The notes under the pieces were generated by a model. The model had not been told where the DNA came from. It searched no databases and worked only from the letters and a program-made list of their open reading frames with translations. A DNA stretch of 64,000 bases from Desulforapulum autotrophicum HRM2 (GTDB lineage Bacteria > Desulfobacterota > Desulfobacteria > Desulfobacterales > Desulfobacteraceae): assembly GCF_000020365.1 (NCBI RefSeq), contig NC_012108.1:4410001-4474000 (forward strand), given 5' to 3'. Position 1 is the stretch's first letter. Each line of letters opens with the position of its first letter. Below are positions 52,899 to 62,255 of this stretch, piece after piece. Position numbers and translations under genes: made by a program.

Positions 52899-53651
52899 AT
52901 GTCACCAATGTATGACAAGCCAGTTCGTATCCTGATGCAGGACATGATTCCTGCGCTAGGGATTAAACCGGGCGATACGTTCTCCCGTGACCAAGCCATT
53001 GCTTGGTTCGCCGCAAACTATCCCAAGATCAAGAAGGGAACGGTAACTGCACATTTGATGCGCCTTTCAACCAATGTCGCATCGCGGCATCAGTACAGCC
53101 CCCGAGCCGATGGTTCTGATGATGTCTTTTTTAAGATGGATACCCGTACTTTTAGGCTCTACGAACAAGGAAGCGACCCCGTACCACTGACGACGGGAGT
53201 TACGGACCAATATCAAGAAGATATTGAAGATACCGAACCTGAAAATACTGGAGAATTTGCTTATGAGCGTGACCTGAGAGATTTCTTGGCCAGGAATCTT
53301 CATCTCATAGAACCGGGCCTATCTCTGTATGCTGATGAGGGAATGTCTGGTATCGAATTCCCTGCAGGTGGTCGCTTTATCGACCTCCTTGCGCTCGACG
53401 GCAATGGGGATTTCGTAGTTATTGAATTGAAGGTGTCGAAAGGCTATGACCGAGTTATTGGCCAGCTACTCTGTTATGTGAACTGGATCAGGCAAAACCT
53501 GGCAGATCCTGAGCAACGTGTACGAGGTTTTATCATTGCCAAAAGTATTAGTGAGGACCTTCGACTTGCAACATCTAGTCTTGCCGAGGTGTCGCTATTT
53601 GAGTATGAATTGTCAGTGTCAATTACGCCGGTCGAGGCGTCTGCGCGGTGA
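52899..53651 (+). CDS. NucS-like PD-(D/E)xK endonuclease family protein
   Basis: The ~250-residue protein has an N-terminal winged-helix-like part (DTFSRDQAIAWFAANYPKIK). The nuclease core follows at ~150-235: YERDLRDFLARNLHLIEPGL, GGRFIDLLALDGNGDFVVIE and LKVSKGYDRVIGQLLCYVNW. The D...E-x-K triad in FIDLLA and VVIELK is complete, as in the DUF91/NucS C-terminal domain, which cuts mismatched or branched DNA. GGAGGTGG lies just before ATG 52899. The gene lies exactly between two attC-like sites, so it is probably an integron cassette. Defence or repair roles are possible. Confidence 0.75.
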   Translation: MSPMYDKPVRILMQDMIPALGIKPGDTFSRDQAIAWFAANYPKIKKGTVTAHLMRLSTNVASRHQYSPRADGSDDVFFKMDTRTFRLYEQGSDPVPLTTGVTDQYQEDIEDTEPENTGEFAYERDLRDFLARNLHLIEPGLSLYADEGMSGIEFPAGGRFIDLLALDGNGDFVVIELKVSKGYDRVIGQLLCYVNWIRQNLADPEQRVRGFIIAKSISEDLRLATSSLAEVSLFEYELSVSITPVEASAR

Positions 53652-53652
53652 C

Positions 53653-53751
53653 GCCCAACAAATCGTTGCAAGGGACGTTTGACCCGCTGCCCATTTTTGT
53701 TACCGCAAAAACAGGCATCGCCTCAAACGCCCCTGAACTCAGACGTTCGGT
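53653..53751 (+). repeat. attC-like site 2
   Basis: The site starts GCCCAACAAATCGTTGCAAG (R'' core GCCCAAC) and ends GACGTTCGGT, a degenerate GTTRRRY core. Between them GGGACGTTTGA pairs with TCAAACGCCCC, and TTTTTG with CAAAAA near the tip. The 99-bp length, the position 2 bp after the preceding stop and the following gene 13 bp on are all typical of attC. Confidence 0.65.
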
Positions 53752-53764
53752 TTAGAAAGGAAAT

Positions 53765-54346
53765 ATGTCTCTTAATCATACATCTAAATTTGCAGAATTG
53801 ACGAATGAACAATTTCAATTAATTGGCAAAATCGTTGTTGAATGGGCAAATATAGAGTTTTTACAAAAACAGATATTAAGTCGACTTCTCTTTTCACCAG
53901 AATTCATATCCCGAACATATACAGACCGTATGAGCGCTGTAAAGGTTCAAGAATCAATAAAAGAATCTATAGCTCTCCATCGGAATCGATATAGAGCAAA
54001 TATCGTAAACGAAGAAATTTTACATGAAATTGAAAGGGTGAACGAAGAGGTTCATAATGCGAGAGCACATCGAAATAAATTTGCTCACTTTTGTTGGTTT
54101 CGTAGCACAGATGAAGAAATTTGCGGAACAAATTTTTCTGCTGGCTTACCCGAGAGCAAAAAGGGTAAAAAATCATTTATTACAATAAACAACACTGAGT
54201 TGAATCGTCTATACAAAGAATCATATAACTTAGTGGATAAAATTAATAAGCTAATTGACAAACTTCCAGAGATAGAGGAAGAAACTTTGACAAGGATAAC
54301 TTTAACCGAACAATTGGGTAAAGCAGACCCAAAAAGCCGAGTTTAG
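53765..54346 (+). CDS. HEPN-like protein in an integron-type cassette
   Basis: The 193-residue helical protein contains NARAHRNKFAHFCWFR, with the R-x4-H (RNKFAH) motif of HEPN ribonucleases, after an opening IVVEWANIEFLQKQILSRLL like Abi-type HEPN proteins. There is no signal peptide. AAAGGAAAT is next to ATG 53765, only 13 bp from the attC-like site. HEPN proteins are often RNases in toxin or abortive-infection systems. No antitoxin partner is adjacent, so it acts alone or the match is to a non-catalytic relative. Confidence 0.6.
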   Translation: MSLNHTSKFAELTNEQFQLIGKIVVEWANIEFLQKQILSRLLFSPEFISRTYTDRMSAVKVQESIKESIALHRNRYRANIVNEEILHEIERVNEEVHNARAHRNKFAHFCWFRSTDEEICGTNFSAGLPESKKGKKSFITINNTELNRLYKESYNLVDKINKLIDKLPEIEEETLTRITLTEQLGKADPKSRV

Positions 54347-54757
54347 GTCTTTTTCATTATAAGTGAGCCGTATAAGTAAATTTTTAATAAATTCAATCTG
54401 TGTTGACGGCTTTTTCGGCTGCTTACCTGCTAAGTCCCAAATTATTTGGACCCGCTTCCCACATTCATCGTTCTGTTTCTGGTTGGTAAGTACCTTCGGA
54501 TGTTTTGAACATTAAAATCATAATTTCCTCAAAAATTCCGGATATTAGCGGGGTACGCAGGGTAAGCGGGGTATGATTTTTTATTTTTTGGGCGGGGTAT
54601 TGAGGTCAAATAATGTTGGAGTAATCAGGTCAGTTGTTCTGAGTGGTAGCACTTACCCAGGACGTTACATTCGAGAGGAATAACCAATCATTACCCAACC
54701 GTTGAGAAAATAACATAGATTATAAAAACAAAAAAAAGAATCATTAAGGATTTTGTT
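54347..54757. other. Non-coding stretch after the HEPN-like gene
   Basis: About 410 bp. I looked for a third attC site and found no convincing one. Short GC-rich patches (GCGGGGTAC-GCAGGGTAAGC near 54548-54575) are the only pattern. Confidence 0.4.
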
Positions 54758-55105
54758 ATGAATATTATAATTTCTGTCGAGGTAGCAGAGCAAAATTCAC
54801 TATTTCCCCACTTATTAGATGAAAGTGGCCTCATATCAAAGCATATTTCTTTGGAAAACGATATCCTACTATCTCCGCAGTTTACAACAATTAATAAAAA
54901 GAGGGCTGTTGGGGTGTCTGATATCCTAAATTTTATTCTTAGTATCCCAGTGGGGATTGCAACAGGCTTAGCGGCGAATGCACTTCACTCTTGGTTTGTG
55001 AAAACCAAAACTCAAAGGGCAAAAATTAATAAAACAGAAATAATTATTACAGATGACAAAGAACAAACAATTCGTTTGATAATTAAATCATTGACTGGAG
55101 AGTGA
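54758..55105 (+). CDS. EACC1-like conflict-system component
   Basis: The 115-residue protein has a charged N-terminus, a hydrophobic segment ILNFILSIPVGIATGLAANA followed by LHSWFVKTKTQR, and a short beta-rich end INKTEIIITDDKEQTIRLII. This layout resembles the effector-associated constant component EACC1 described for bacterial conflict systems (SGxAxxLxxxW-L before a small strand-rich tail). The stop overlaps the leader of the metallopeptidase gene, so the two are coupled. EACC1 proteins accompany effectors as a constant partner. The match is by pattern only. Confidence 0.5.
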   Translation: MNIIISVEVAEQNSLFPHLLDESGLISKHISLENDILLSPQFTTINKKRAVGVSDILNFILSIPVGIATGLAANALHSWFVKTKTQRAKINKTEIIITDDKEQTIRLIIKSLTGE

Positions 55106-55107
55106 AT

Positions 55108-56163
55108 ATGGTGATTTTTGATAACCCCACATACAAACATAGCCATAAGTTGGCAAGAAAAGAAATCACTGGTAGAATGTTGGGCAAAAAGAGTGCATTA
55201 GTAAAAGGCATTGCTACAGAACCATTGCGAAAAAACTTGAATCAAATGTTGCAAGCAATAGCACTGAAATCAGATGAAAAAATTAAAGAAACTATCAGTT
55301 CAACAGCAATTGAATTTATACCCTTTGGCTCAGTGAATGGAGAAGCTTGCTTTCCGCCAAGTGAACCGGCATTCGTTCTTTTAGATACAGGAATAGCTGA
55401 TTTTGCTGGGAACAATTCTGCAATTTTTAGTAGTTTATTACATGATGAGGGTAAATTCAGTGATCAAGAGATACTTGATTATTTGTTTTCTTCAGCATTA
55501 ATTTATTTTGAACGTGGTGAAGATTGGGATAGCCGACGAGACGCAATCTTTGCACCAAAGCTAAATTACTCAGAAATACCCCCAAGCATAGTACCTAAAG
55601 CTATGGGACATGCTCACTCTCTCATTTTATTTTTTGCACTCCATGAACTGGCCCATGTAATAATAGACCCAAATGAATTGAAAGATGTTGATCCTTGGAG
55701 AGAAGTTAGCAACATTTTAGGGGTTGATGCACCTCCTGCATTATCCTCACAGTTTGGAGAAAGTATAGCGGACATTATGGCCTTTGACCTCATAATGAAT
55801 TTTGCAACTTTTTGTGTTCCTGATCCAAAAATGGCTGTGAATATTCTTAGTGGTTTGGACATAGGGTTGACCTTTATGATGTTTTTTCAGGGGGCATTTC
55901 CTAATCGTCAATATTCTAAAAAAATAATCCAAGTAAATGAGTTTATGGACCATCCAGCTGCTTTTCAGCGGCGTATTTACTTTAGAGAGCGAGTGAAAGA
56001 AAAAATGAAACGTTTTAGTGACCATCTTGCAATAGATTTTCTATCAGAAGCTCAACGTTGCGAAGAATTAGTATTTCGTTATGGTGAAAAAATACGAAAT
56101 GGGGCGACCCCCTCAAAGGAGTTCTATCTAAAACGTCAATTAGCGTATCAGGTGTTTGAATAG
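55108..56163 (+). CDS. Zinc metallopeptidase-like protein (HExxH), partner of the EACC1-like gene
   Basis: The 351-residue protein carries LILFFALHELAHVIIDPNEL, a zincin HExxH (HELAH), and 35-40 residues later QFGESIADIMAFDLIMNFAT, whose Glu could be the third zinc ligand. The segment YFRERVKEKMKRFSDHLAID is charged and helical. There is no secretion signal, so it should act in the cytoplasm. GGAG lies before ATG 55108 (a GTG at 55102 is also open). It follows the EACC1-like gene with a 2-bp gap. A peptidase effector with a constant partner would fit a defence or programmed-death module. Confidence 0.65.
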   Translation: MVIFDNPTYKHSHKLARKEITGRMLGKKSALVKGIATEPLRKNLNQMLQAIALKSDEKIKETISSTAIEFIPFGSVNGEACFPPSEPAFVLLDTGIADFAGNNSAIFSSLLHDEGKFSDQEILDYLFSSALIYFERGEDWDSRRDAIFAPKLNYSEIPPSIVPKAMGHAHSLILFFALHELAHVIIDPNELKDVDPWREVSNILGVDAPPALSSQFGESIADIMAFDLIMNFATFCVPDPKMAVNILSGLDIGLTFMMFFQGAFPNRQYSKKIIQVNEFMDHPAAFQRRIYFRERVKEKMKRFSDHLAIDFLSEAQRCEELVFRYGEKIRNGATPSKEFYLKRQLAYQVFE

Positions 56164-56286
56164 TGTAACATAACTTTAATTCTTGCCGGACCAAGTCAAC
56201 AGTCTGAATATATTGAGCGAATCCCGAAAAAACACCCTGAGAATTGTCTTAGGTTAACGTTTTCGGCTCCAAAAACAACACTGTAA

Positions 56287-56649
<363 letters not shown>

Positions 56650-57358
56650 AAATCTTATTTTTAGTAAAATTTTAAGGAAAAAATCAGACCTCACATTATG
56701 TCTATAAGCCCCCTGTTTAATGGGACTGAGCACTATAACGTATAATCCTTACTTTTTCGACCCCAACAACCACTCCAGACTATCCCTGTCAGTCCACACC
56801 TTTTCTTAAATCAATAAAAGTCAATAATTCTTACATTATTCGTCAATGTCTTAAAATTAAACCATACATGCATTATTCTCAAATTCCATAGACCAGCTGA
56901 TTCCCATATTCAGTTGAGTGAAGAAATCAATTTTATTAGAGATAAAGCATCTTCCAAAATTTAACCAAATTACAAAAAAACAGATTCACATTAGCTGAAC
57001 AAAAAAACACGATATCATGACACTGCCTCAATAAAAATTTTCTACACCCGGATGAGCGTCCTTTAATTGCAGTAAAACATACGTTTGCCAGATGATCTTG
57101 ATACCATACCACCCACGCTGAACAATCATGAAGTTCAGATTTTCACGCTTAGTGAATTCAGGTGATGTTCCATGAATCCGTCCCATCTCCATTAAAAATA
57201 AATTTAACCATAATCTCCTTGCCATCTTTTTGCATCAGGAATAAATTCACGTTCCATGGAATGGAATCCTTAAACGTTCTGGAGAATCTGTTATCGTTCC
57301 TTGTTCTTCAGACAAAAAAGGATTGATTTATTCTTTATGCAACTCACAGGGGCAGTGA
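56650..57358. other. AT-rich non-coding stretch
   Basis: About 700 bp. A minus-strand frame near 57028-57225 lacks protein-like character. No RNA or repeat was recognised. The promoter of the NERD gene should be at the right end. Confidence 0.5.
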
Positions 57359-58132
57359 ATGGATTTAACACCAATTTTCAATCAGGCATGGGAAGTGTTT
57401 GGGATTCTCATCCCTGTCGCAATTTTAATAGGATTGATCAAAACGCCCTGGTTTAAAGGCGTTGCAGGTGAATTAATTGTTAACCTTTCGGCAAAATTCA
57501 TGCTGGATAAAAAGGTGTATCACCTGATAAAAAATGTTACCCTGCCAACGGAGGACGGCACCACACAGATCGACCATATTATTGTTTCAAGGTATGGGGT
57601 CTTTGTTGTTGAAACAAAAAACATGAAAGGCTGGATATTTGGCAGCCCTCACCAAAAGACATGGACCCAGAAGATTTACAAACATTCAAGCAAATTTCAA
57701 AATCCCCTCCACCAGAACTATAAACATGTAAGGACTTTACAATCATTGCTTGAACTTAACCCGGAACAGATACACTCGGTCATTGTTTTTGTTGGCGACA
57801 GCACCTTTAAAACCCCAATGCCGGAAAACGTAACCTACGGCTTTGGTTATGCCAAATTTATCAAATCCAAAACAAGTCCCGTTTTATCTGAGGGTCAGGT
57901 TGAAAACATCGTCTCTCATATTAATGGCGGCAGACTGGCAAGATCTTTTAAGACCAACCGGGATCATGTTCGACACGTCAAAAAAATTGTGGCTGAGAAA
58001 GAGAACACACCCTCTTGTCCTAAATGTGGGATGCCCATGGTAATGCGTGAAGTAAAACGGGGAGAAAACAAAGGAAAACAATTTTGGGGCTGTGCAAACT
58101 ATCCAAAATGCAGGGGCACGGTGAACCTCTGA
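57359..58132 (+). CDS. NERD-domain nuclease-related protein with zinc ribbon
   Basis: The 257-residue protein starts with one membrane helix (IFNQAWEVFGILIPVAILIG). The NERD domain follows: GVAGELIVNLSAKFML, LPTEDGTTQIDHIIVSRYGV and FVVETKNMKGWIFGSPHQKT, with D...E-x-K of the PD-(D/E)xK nuclease fold intact. The end is a topoisomerase-type zinc ribbon, CPKCGMPMVMREVKRG and GCANYPKCRG. NERD proteins often cluster with helicases and kinases in islands and may process DNA. The helicase gene starts 102 bp downstream on the same strand, suggesting a joint unit. Confidence 0.85.
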   Translation: MDLTPIFNQAWEVFGILIPVAILIGLIKTPWFKGVAGELIVNLSAKFMLDKKVYHLIKNVTLPTEDGTTQIDHIIVSRYGVFVVETKNMKGWIFGSPHQKTWTQKIYKHSSKFQNPLHQNYKHVRTLQSLLELNPEQIHSVIVFVGDSTFKTPMPENVTYGFGYAKFIKSKTSPVLSEGQVENIVSHINGGRLARSFKTNRDHVRHVKKIVAEKENTPSCPKCGMPMVMREVKRGENKGKQFWGCANYPKCRGTVNL

Positions 58133-58234
58133 CCTTGGCTTGATCATGTTTTAGACAAAACTCCGTAACATTAGCGCCGCCCTGCACTTGGAAAGATACC
58201 CTGTTTCCGGTCAGGCATGAAATAGGATAAAAAC

Positions 58235-61200
58235 GTGGATATTGCTGAACAATCATATCTTATCAGTGGGGGGACGGCCGACCCCTTGCTACCCCACCTT
58301 TTGCAGGCAATAGACAAGGCCACGGCAATTCAGATGGCGGTTTCTTTTACCCGGATGTCAGGCCTTCGCCTGATAAGCAGTGCCCTTGAAGAAGCCCTGG
58401 CCAGAAAGGTACCATTTGAATTTCTGACCAGTGATTACCTTGATGTGACAGAGCCTGCAGCCCTTCGCCGATTGATGCTTTTACACGAAGCCGGAGCCGA
58501 CGTCCGCATCCACGCCTGCCACAACGGAGGTGCATTTCATACCAAGGCCTATATTTTCATTCGCAACGACAGGGAGGGCATTGCATTTATCGGCTCCAGC
58601 AACCTGTCTGAAAGCGCATTGACCCAGGGGATAGAATGGAACCTTTGCATCGACAGCTGCCAGACACCATCGGCCTTTGTCCAGGCGTGTACTTCTTTTT
58701 CACAGTTGTTTAACAAAACAACGACCCTGGGATTGTCCTGGGACTGGATTGAACAGTATGAGCAGAGACGGGTGCCCATTGAATTGCCTGATTCTGAAAT
58801 ACCGCCGCCGCTTCCAGCGCCCCACCCTATTCAGGAACGGGCCCTGGAAGCCCTGCGGGACAGCCGGAACAACGGATTACAGCGGGCACTTGTTGTCATG
58901 GCCACTGGGGTTGGAAAAACCTGGCTTGCCGTTTTTGATATTCTAAGGAACGGCTTTGGCCGTGTTCTTTTTGTTGCCCACAGGGAAGAGATCCTGAGCC
59001 AGGCCGCATCAACCTTTCTGACGGTCAACCCCAGGATGAAAGTGGGTTTCTTCCATGGCAATGAGAAATCTGAAGATGCAGATATCCTGTTTGGTTCGGT
59101 CCAGTCACTTGGCAAAAAAATCCATCTCAAAAAGTTTGACCGAACAGCCTTTGATTACATTGTCATTGATGAGTTTCACCACGCCTCGGCAGCCTCCTAC
59201 CAGAACATTCTCAATTATTTCACCCCATCCTTTCTGCTTGGCCTGACGGCAACCCCTGAACGCAGTGACGGCCGGGATATTGAAGCATTCTGTGACAACA
59301 ATGTTGCCTTTCGCTTTGATCTTACTGAAGCCATTGAAGCGGGTCGGCTGTGTCCATTCACCTACTTTGGGATCTACGACCGGCATGTGGATTATGAGTT
59401 GATCCCCTGGCGCAGCAGGCGCTTTGACCCAGCAGAAATAGAGACTGCCTTTGAAACCCAGGCCCGGGCCCTGCAGATATTTGAGGAATGGACGGAAAAA
59501 GGACAGAGCCGCACCCTGGGCTTTTGCGTCTCGATTCACCATGCCGATTTCATGGCCTCTTTTTTCAGTGGCAAAGGCGTAAAAGCGGTTTCCGTTCATT
59601 CAAAATCCATGGTTCGCCGACACGACGCCATTGACCGGTTGAGCAATGGTTTACTGCAGATCATTTTCTGTGTGGACCTGTTCAATGAAGGCGTTGATAT
59701 TCCAGGGATTGACACGGTGCTCATGGTACGACCAACCGAATCACCCGTGGTGTACCTCCAGCAGCTTGGCCGCGGCCTCAGGCTTAAGGACGGCAAAGAG
59801 CGCCTGGTGGTGATTGATTTCATCGGCAACCATCGAAGCTTTCTCCAGGGTCCCCAGGCGTTGTTCGGGCTCCAGCCGGGTAGCCCTGCCTTTGTCGATG
59901 CGCTCAAGTCTTTCCAGAAAGGGACATTTGCGCTTCCCCCGGGTTGCAAGTTGCACATGGACCTTGAAGTCATCGATGTTTTCAAAAAAATGACCCGGAT
60001 CAACAGAAATCCGAACAGAATTTACGAGTATCTCAGCGAACTCAATGGCCGGCGGCCCACAGCTCTTGAAATGAGCCACTATGGAATCACGTTTGCAGCC
60101 ATCCGGCGCACACATGGCAGCTGGCTGCAGATGCTGTATGCTAAAGCAGACCTTGAGCCGGACATTTTTCAACAGCTGTTCAGCCATATTGGCTTCTTCA
60201 GGGAAATGGAAAAGACAGCCCTGACCAAGTGTTTTAAACTTATCACCCTTGAAGCAATGATTGAGCTCAACGGGTTCATGGAACCTCCTGGGACAGCCAT
60301 CCTGGCGGACAAGGCCCTGGCCGTCCTCCTGCGTCGGCCGGTCCTGCTCCATGATATTCACGCAAAGTTTGCCCCCCATGAAAAGATACGGTTCTCAAAA
60401 GCAGATGAATGGCATCGCTACTGGCTTGACAACCCAGTCAATGCATTGATTGGCGGCAATCTATCCGGCAGAAAACAGAAACAAAACGTCTTTTTTTCAG
60501 TCGCCGACGGTAAGTTTGTATACAAAAATCCGGTGGCACCTGAAGCCCAGGAATTGTTTGAATCACTGCTGCAGGAGATCGTTAATTGCCGTCTGGTGGG
60601 TTATAACCCGGCGGTAGCAAAAATTCAGGCGGTCGTGTGCAAGCTAATAAGAAGTGGCACCGCCCCGATTATCAAACTCAATGACAGCCTGAGACCGGTT
60701 TTACCCAAAGGCGAGACGAGCATCCGCATTAATGGCAACCTATATACAGCCCGGTTTGCCAAAATTGCCGTCAATGTCATACAGAATGAGGCTGGAGAGA
60801 ATATTATTGCCGATATTCTGCGCAACTGGTTTGGCCCCCAGGCCGGAATGCCTGGAGAAATCCACCAGGTCCGTTTTGTTAAAAAGGATAAGGAATGGCG
60901 TCTGGAGCCCGTTCAAATTCAGCCAGTAGAGAGCGCCAGTGCGCCTGGGGCTATAACCCATACGGCCCGGTTCGTTACGGACCCACCCGTTGAACAGCGG
61001 TTTAAAACATGCGTGCCCTTTTATACCCTGAAGGCTGCTGCAGGCAATTTTGGATTAGATACGGGGCTGCCCTTCAACGGGGAGCCGGCAGGGTGGGTAT
61101 TGATTGATGATACCAAACCGGACATGTTTGTCCTCCAGGTTTTAGGAAAATCCATGGAACCCCTCATCCCCGACGGCGCCTATTGCTTGTTCCGAGGGGG

Positions 61201-61465
61201 ATCTGCCCTGGGCGGATCTCGAAACGGCAGAACCGTGCTGGTTCAAAGCAGTGGGATTTTTGACCCTGACACAGAATCTTCATTCACAGTCAAACGCTAT
61301 CGCAGCATAAAGAAAGAGGACCCTGAAACAGGTTGGCGGCACTCACAAATTTTCCTTGAATCCGTCAATAAAGACTTTAAAACCATCCAGCTTGACCCGG
61401 AAAACAAAGAAGACTTCGCCATTATTGGAGAGTTTGTACGGGTTCTTCCTGAACCTGAGACCTGA
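58235..61465 (+). CDS. PLD-type nuclease / SF2 helicase / S24 LexA-like peptidase fusion
   Basis: The 1,076-residue protein has a PLD-like domain first (FHTKAYIFIRNDREGIAFIG and SSNLSESALTQGIEWNLCID). The SF2 helicase follows: Walker A VMATGVGKTWLAVFD, DYIVIDEFHHASAASYQNIL, GLTATPERSDGRDI and QQLGRGLRLKDGKER. After a long middle part the C-terminal ~140 residues are an S24/LexA-type peptidase: FVLQVLGKSMEPLIPDGAYC with the nucleophile Ser and SSFTVKRYRSI with the Lys. S24 domains cut themselves on damage signals, so DNA damage might switch the nuclease-helicase. GTG 58235 has AGGA upstream. Its paralogue at 46089 ends in DUF3427 instead. Confidence 0.9.
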   Translation: MDIAEQSYLISGGTADPLLPHLLQAIDKATAIQMAVSFTRMSGLRLISSALEEALARKVPFEFLTSDYLDVTEPAALRRLMLLHEAGADVRIHACHNGGAFHTKAYIFIRNDREGIAFIGSSNLSESALTQGIEWNLCIDSCQTPSAFVQACTSFSQLFNKTTTLGLSWDWIEQYEQRRVPIELPDSEIPPPLPAPHPIQERALEALRDSRNNGLQRALVVMATGVGKTWLAVFDILRNGFGRVLFVAHREEILSQAASTFLTVNPRMKVGFFHGNEKSEDADILFGSVQSLGKKIHLKKFDRTAFDYIVIDEFHHASAASYQNILNYFTPSFLLGLTATPERSDGRDIEAFCDNNVAFRFDLTEAIEAGRLCPFTYFGIYDRHVDYELIPWRSRRFDPAEIETAFETQARALQIFEEWTEKGQSRTLGFCVSIHHADFMASFFSGKGVKAVSVHSKSMVRRHDAIDRLSNGLLQIIFCVDLFNEGVDIPGIDTVLMVRPTESPVVYLQQLGRGLRLKDGKERLVVIDFIGNHRSFLQGPQALFGLQPGSPAFVDALKSFQKGTFALPPGCKLHMDLEVIDVFKKMTRINRNPNRIYEYLSELNGRRPTALEMSHYGITFAAIRRTHGSWLQMLYAKADLEPDIFQQLFSHIGFFREMEKTALTKCFKLITLEAMIELNGFMEPPGTAILADKALAVLLRRPVLLHDIHAKFAPHEKIRFSKADEWHRYWLDNPVNALIGGNLSGRKQKQNVFFSVADGKFVYKNPVAPEAQELFESLLQEIVNCRLVGYNPAVAKIQAVVCKLIRSGTAPIIKLNDSLRPVLPKGETSIRINGNLYTARFAKIAVNVIQNEAGENIIADILRNWFGPQAGMPGEIHQVRFVKKDKEWRLEPVQIQPVESASAPGAITHTARFVTDPPVEQRFKTCVPFYTLKAAAGNFGLDTGLPFNGEPAGWVLIDDTKPDMFVLQVLGKSMEPLIPDGAYCLFRGGSALGGSRNGRTVLVQSSGIFDPDTESSFTVKRYRSIKKEDPETGWRHSQIFLESVNKDFKTIQLDPENKEDFAIIGEFVRVLPEPET

Positions 61466-61475
61466 AACCAGAATT

Positions 61476-62225
61476 CTAAAATTTATTTTTATCTTGTTGG
61501 GAACCGATTTTAATTTTCTGAATTTTCAAATGTTCCGTTTCTTCTTCATACAATTGTTGATAACCCTTGTGGATGTATTTTAAAGAAATAGCCAATGAAT
61601 GGGTTTGCATCTCTATTCTGTTGCCAGGGCCGATTTGCCATTCAGTGGCTACATAAAATAAAGTTTTACTCTTTTTCTGGTATTTCCCATATTTTTTTGA
61701 AACCATGGAAATTATTTCATTGGTAAGTTTTGGATCTTTGGTGTTCTGACCTAACCATTTAATTTCTATCGTATGTAATTTTTTAGAGATCGGCGTAAAA
61801 AAAAGATCCACATTTGAGAAATGTCCAAGCAGCTTTGTTTTATAATAAAAATGGGTTGCTCCAGAAGATTTTCTGACCTGGGCATGAAAATGTTTGTTGC
61901 TTGAGATTATGCCGGATCTATGCAACGGGACATCATTTCTTTCTGCAATGTTCAAGACCTTGTTTACAGTGCTCCCAAAGGGCCATATGTCAAATTGGAA
62001 AAAGGACTCTTCCTTTTGGGAATACTCAATTCGGGCAATCTTATCTTTTGAGATTCCGATTGTTCCCCCATAAAGGGAATACATATAATATCCCGCTTCT
62101 TCCCAGACGGAGTCGGATTGTATCTTTCTTCCGTCTTTGAGGTATAAGGTATGGGCAAAGCAAACGCTTGGAATAAAAACGAGCAAACCGATTAAAACGC
62201 TGGTGAATCTAAGAAAAAATTTCAT
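61476..62225 (-). CDS. Exported hypothetical protein
   Basis: The ~249-residue protein has a signal peptide (FFLRFTSVLIGLLVFIPSVCFA-H). The start of the mature part, TLYLKDGRKIQSDSVWEEAG followed by YYMYSLYGGTIGISKDKIAR, is like short SH3-type strand units found in exported proteins of unknown role. The rest is basic and beta-rich. AGGG lies close to ATG 62225; a longer frame to 62255 would lose the signal-peptide start. It is 30 bp downstream of the methyltransferase gene on the same strand. The function is unknown. Confidence 0.65.
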   Translation of the reverse strand: MKFFLRFTSVLIGLLVFIPSVCFAHTLYLKDGRKIQSDSVWEEAGYYMYSLYGGTIGISKDKIARIEYSQKEESFFQFDIWPFGSTVNKVLNIAERNDVPLHRSGIISSNKHFHAQVRKSSGATHFYYKTKLLGHFSNVDLFFTPISKKLHTIEIKWLGQNTKDPKLTNEIISMVSKKYGKYQKKSKTLFYVATEWQIGPGNRIEMQTHSLAISLKYIHKGYQQLYEEETEHLKIQKIKIGSQQDKNKF

Positions 62226-62255
62226 ATCCCTGCCAATCCCTATTCGTGATTTCAA

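Noticed and set aside
54347-54757. A third attC site after the HEPN-like gene
   Set aside because: No paired RYYYAAC and GTTRRRY cores with a foldable interior were found, so the cassette array cannot be extended.
57028-57225. Minus-strand frame of 65 codons in the gap before the NERD gene
   Set aside because: It has no ribosome site, its composition is not protein-like over its length, and nothing similar was recognised.
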